A program made the position numbers and the translations under genes. From NCBI RefSeq assembly GCF_001544695.2, contig NZ_FCOM02000008.1, forward strand, positions 62,001 through 126,000: a DNA stretch of 64,000 bases. Direction: 5' to 3'. The stretch comes from Caballeronia arvi. GTDB lineage: Bacteria; Pseudomonadota; Gammaproteobacteria; Burkholderiales; Burkholderiaceae. Positions 61,872-64,000 of this stretch are shown piece by piece. Within the stretch, counting starts at the first letter, position 1, and the number at the start of each line of letters is the position of its first letter. The notes beneath the pieces are model-generated. The model saw nothing but the letters and a program-made list of their open reading frames with translations, ran no database searches and was not told where the DNA came from.

Positions 61872-63278
61872 ATGGAAAACCAAGATTTCACTGTCACCCC
61901 GCAGCAGCTCGCGCTGGACATCTACGAAGACATGTCTGCGCAGGGCTCGGCTATCTGCGAGTCGACGAGGGATATCGGCTTCCTGCGCAACAACATCTTC
62001 ACGCGCGTCGGCGGTCTGGGCATCGCCGCCCGGCGCGTGCTCGATGCGGCGTACTTCATCGTCGCGACCAAGTCTCCGGAAGAACTGATCGACGACAAGG
62101 TCTACACGTTCACGGCCGACATCAACTATTTCAAGTGGCTGATGCGCTACGACAGCCGCAATCACAGCCACCTCATCGCTCAGATGAGAGCCGCGGCCCG
62201 GGCGCGCGTAGAAATCATGACGGCACCGTCCATCGAAGAGCTCACCGAAAAGGACTCGTGGGGAACCATCAGTCTGCTCGGCGACTGCTATATCGAGCGC
62301 AATGTCGTTTGCATTTTGCTTGCCGGGCGCGTCATCAAATATCTGATCAGTCCGTACAAGGCGCACTGGCTCAGCTTGCGGGCATCGACGGCTTTCTCGC
62401 TTTCCCTCGCCCGTGCGATCTACGACCGCCTCATTCCGTGCGAAGGCCACGGCGTCACCGAGTGGTTCGCGTACGACGACGTGCTGGAGTGGCCGGGCAA
62501 GGTCGGCGAGTCGCGCAAGGAAGTGAAGGAGTTCAAGAAGCATTTTCTCGGACCCGCCATCGACCAGTTGAACGAGGTATCGGATTTCGATGTCAGTTGG
62601 GAGCCGAACGCCGAACGCGTCGCGCCCGAGAAACTGAAAATCCGCTTCCGCTTCACGAAGAAGCAGGGCGCCGATGCCGCGCGCGCCGGCATTCAGGATT
62701 CGATGTATCTCCTGCTGCACAACGAATTCGCCTTCGATACGCCCGACTTCGAGCGGCTCGCCAAGCGCCGTGATGTGTGGACCGACGAGCGGCTCGAGCA
62801 GGCGATCGAATACACGCGCTACAAGCTCAACGAAGGCAAGGTGACGGTGAGTCCGCGCGGCTATCTGTTCAAGGCGCTCGAGGGGAATTACCGGATCGGC
62901 GAAGCGGACCGGAAGATGGCGTCCATCAAGGCGAAGCAACTCGAGGACGACAAGAAAGTGCGCCGCTCACGCGACACCGCGCAGGCGCATCTCGAAGCCA
63001 GCATCCAGGTTCAGAACGATACCGCCAAGGCCAAGATGAGCGAAGAGATCCGCGCAGGCCGCGAGTTCTTCGAGTCGGTCGATGCTGCCGCGCGCAAGGA
63101 GTTGTGTCACTCGTTCGTGAGCCAGTTGATCCCCCAAAGGCTCATCGAAAAGCAAGGTTTGTTGCGTGAGAACCTGAGCGCGGACAATATCCTCACGGTC
63201 AATCGAGTGGTCGCCGACGCGTTCTGTTCCCACGTCTTCGTGAAGATGAAGAAGGCGCGCGCGAGCGGTCCCGCCTGA
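61872..63278 (+). CDS. Replication initiator protein (Rep_3/RepB family)
   Basis: This is a 468-residue initiator with two winged-helix-like regions in the first 300 residues (SPYKAHWLSLRASTAFSLSLARAIYDRLIP...VTEWFAYDDVLEWPGKV) in the manner of the initiators of Burkholderia secondary replicons, and a longer charged, coiled C-terminal part (MASIKAKQLEDDKKVRRSRDTAQAHLEASIQ). It would bind the iterons and open the origin. SD is weak; its promoter abuts an iteron. Divergent from parAB, as in repABC-unrelated chromids of this order. Confidence 0.88.
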   Translation: MENQDFTVTPQQLALDIYEDMSAQGSAICESTRDIGFLRNNIFTRVGGLGIAARRVLDAAYFIVATKSPEELIDDKVYTFTADINYFKWLMRYDSRNHSHLIAQMRAAARARVEIMTAPSIEELTEKDSWGTISLLGDCYIERNVVCILLAGRVIKYLISPYKAHWLSLRASTAFSLSLARAIYDRLIPCEGHGVTEWFAYDDVLEWPGKVGESRKEVKEFKKHFLGPAIDQLNEVSDFDVSWEPNAERVAPEKLKIRFRFTKKQGADAARAGIQDSMYLLLHNEFAFDTPDFERLAKRRDVWTDERLEQAIEYTRYKLNEGKVTVSPRGYLFKALEGNYRIGEADRKMASIKAKQLEDDKKVRRSRDTAQAHLEASIQVQNDTAKAKMSEEIRAGREFFESVDAAARKELCHSFVSQLIPQRLIEKQGLLRENLSADNILTVNRVVADAFCSHVFVKMKKARASGPA

Positions 63279-63303
63279 GCTTCGTTCGGTATCCTGCGTA
63301 CCG

Positions 63304-64000
63304 CTATTCAACGGCGCCCTTCAACGGTTTCTGCCAGCCTGCGAGCACCGCGCCCACCGCCAGCACGAGCGCGGAATAGACGAGGCCAAGCTTCAATCCG
63401 GCGCTGTCCGACACCTTCCCGATCACCACCGGCCCGACGATCTGTCCGAACGCGAACACGATAGTGAATGCGTTGATGCCCCGCGGCCACTCGTTCGGCG
63501 GCAGGTTGTGCCGCACGAATGCCGTCGTCGATGCCACCGCGGACAGGAACGTCGCGCCGAACAGCGTGCCCGAAACGAATGCCGCCAGCGGATGCGCGAG
63601 CATCGCGGGAATGAGCGTCGCTGCAACGAGGAGGGCATTGAGGATTGCCAGCGCCTGACCGCCGCGCATGCGATCGAGCAGCCCTGACCACATCCGCGCC
63701 GATACGACGGTCGCCACGCCCAGCAGGATATAGAAGCCGCTCACGACACCCGCGCTCATGCCGGCGTTGCGAAGCAGGGCGACGATGAACGTCATGTAGC
63801 CGATATAGCCGATGCCGAAGCATCCGTAGCCGGCGAGCGCGAGCGCGAACCGCCGCCGCTGCACCGGGCCGCTGCGCACGGTCCCTGCGCCCGAACGCGT
63901 CGCCGCGAGCGGATGCGTCGATTCGATCCGACGCGCCGCCCACACCGCGATGCCCGAGCACGCAGCGCACGCGGCCGCCAGTGCAAACCAGGCGAAGCGC
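63304..64000 (-). CDS. MFS transporter (YbfB/YjiJ type), 5' end outside the window
   Basis: At least 232 C-terminal residues are present; the frame is open to the window edge with a hydrophobic stretch there, so the gene is truncated by the window, not broken. Helices such as ALALAGYGCFGIGYIGYMTFIVALL and ILLGVATVVSARMWSGLLDRMRGG fit the YbfB/YjiJ group of MFS proteins. The substrate is unknown. It converges on rep with a 25-base gap. Confidence 0.8.
   Translation of the reverse strand, partial: RFAWFALAAACAACSGIAVWAARRIESTHPLAATRSGAGTVRSGPVQRRRFALALAGYGCFGIGYIGYMTFIVALLRNAGMSAGVVSGFYILLGVATVVSARMWSGLLDRMRGGQALAILNALLVAATLIPAMLAHPLAAFVSGTLFGATFLSAVASTTAFVRHNLPPNEWPRGINAFTIVFAFGQIVGPVVIGKVSDSAGLKLGLVYSALVLAVGAVLAGWQKPLKGAVE

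Noticed and set aside
63308..63970. Alternative minus-strand frame at the right edge
   Set aside because: The overlapping frame ending at 63304 has the hydrophobic helices of an MFS protein, while this one is Arg/Ala-rich.
1..64000. CRISPR arrays, rRNA, tRNA, complete insertion sequences or prophage modules
   Set aside because: None seen: no spaced direct repeats of the CRISPR kind, no transposase or integrase genes, and the only lysozyme is explained by the PAAR module.

Overview
This is a GC-rich, densely coded window from a Burkholderiales secondary replicon (chromid or megaplasmid). The gene content and style resemble Paraburkholderia or Caballeronia, which is inferred from family resemblance only. 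The replicon call rests on the right end. A Rep_3-type initiator (61872-63278) lies beside a 21-bp-period iteron array with DnaA-like boxes, a parA-parB operon (59045-61227) and a 1.7-kb gene-free tract. That tract carries five close copies and one degenerate copy of the palindrome TGTCCGAATTCGGACA, the likely parS centromere. I saw no rRNA, tRNA, ribosomal-protein or CRISPR loci.

Left part (0-16 kb): a histidine-degradation region. HutC-type operators (TTGTCTATACAA, its reverse complement, or TTGTATATACAA) stand before an NCS1 permease gene (122), before hutU, and before a histidine-type ABC transporter operon. The minus strand reads: ABC transporter, HutH-family protein, hutC, then hutU-hutD-hutI-hutF-hutG, ending at a strong terminator. 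The HutH-family protein in the hutH slot lacks exactly the Ala-Ser-Gly triad that makes the MIO cofactor. Between the permease and hutG sits an AT-richer module: a PAAR protein, a GH24 lysozyme and an LprI-like exported protein. It reads as an orphan type VI secretion spike, effector and immunity set, preceded by what looks like a remnant PAAR tail.

Middle part (16-41 kb): an AbiEi/AbiEii-like type IV toxin-antitoxin pair with repeated promoter motifs; a GMC dehydrogenase with its small subunit; several small metabolic and regulatory units (glyoxalase, GlxA-type regulator with MFS pump, LysR with GST and SMR, FAD oxidase, NmrA-like reductase with epoxide hydrolase, methyltransferase-cupin-glpD). 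A sugar or sugar-acid locus follows: an IlvD/Edd-type dehydratase divergent from a CUT2 ABC operon and a FadR-type regulator. Two ATAG-N5-CTAT operators lie in the divergent region. A 289-bp MITE-like element with nested hairpins sits exactly between the binding-protein stop codon and the permease start codon. A lipoprotein glycosidase closes this part.

Right-middle part (41-56 kb): a minus-strand aromatic operon with an outer-membrane channel, a Tat flavoprotein, a cytochrome c, an NTF2-like protein, a two-subunit hydroquinone 1,2-dioxygenase, a semialdehyde dehydrogenase, a maleylacetate reductase, a hydroxyquinol 1,2-dioxygenase and a Rieske ferredoxin. Two ring-cleavage routes therefore meet at maleylacetate. 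AraC and LysR genes lie divergently. An AEC transporter and a catalase-like, cytochrome c and secreted-protein operon follow, then small hypothetical genes and the partition/replication region. The window ends inside an MFS transporter gene.
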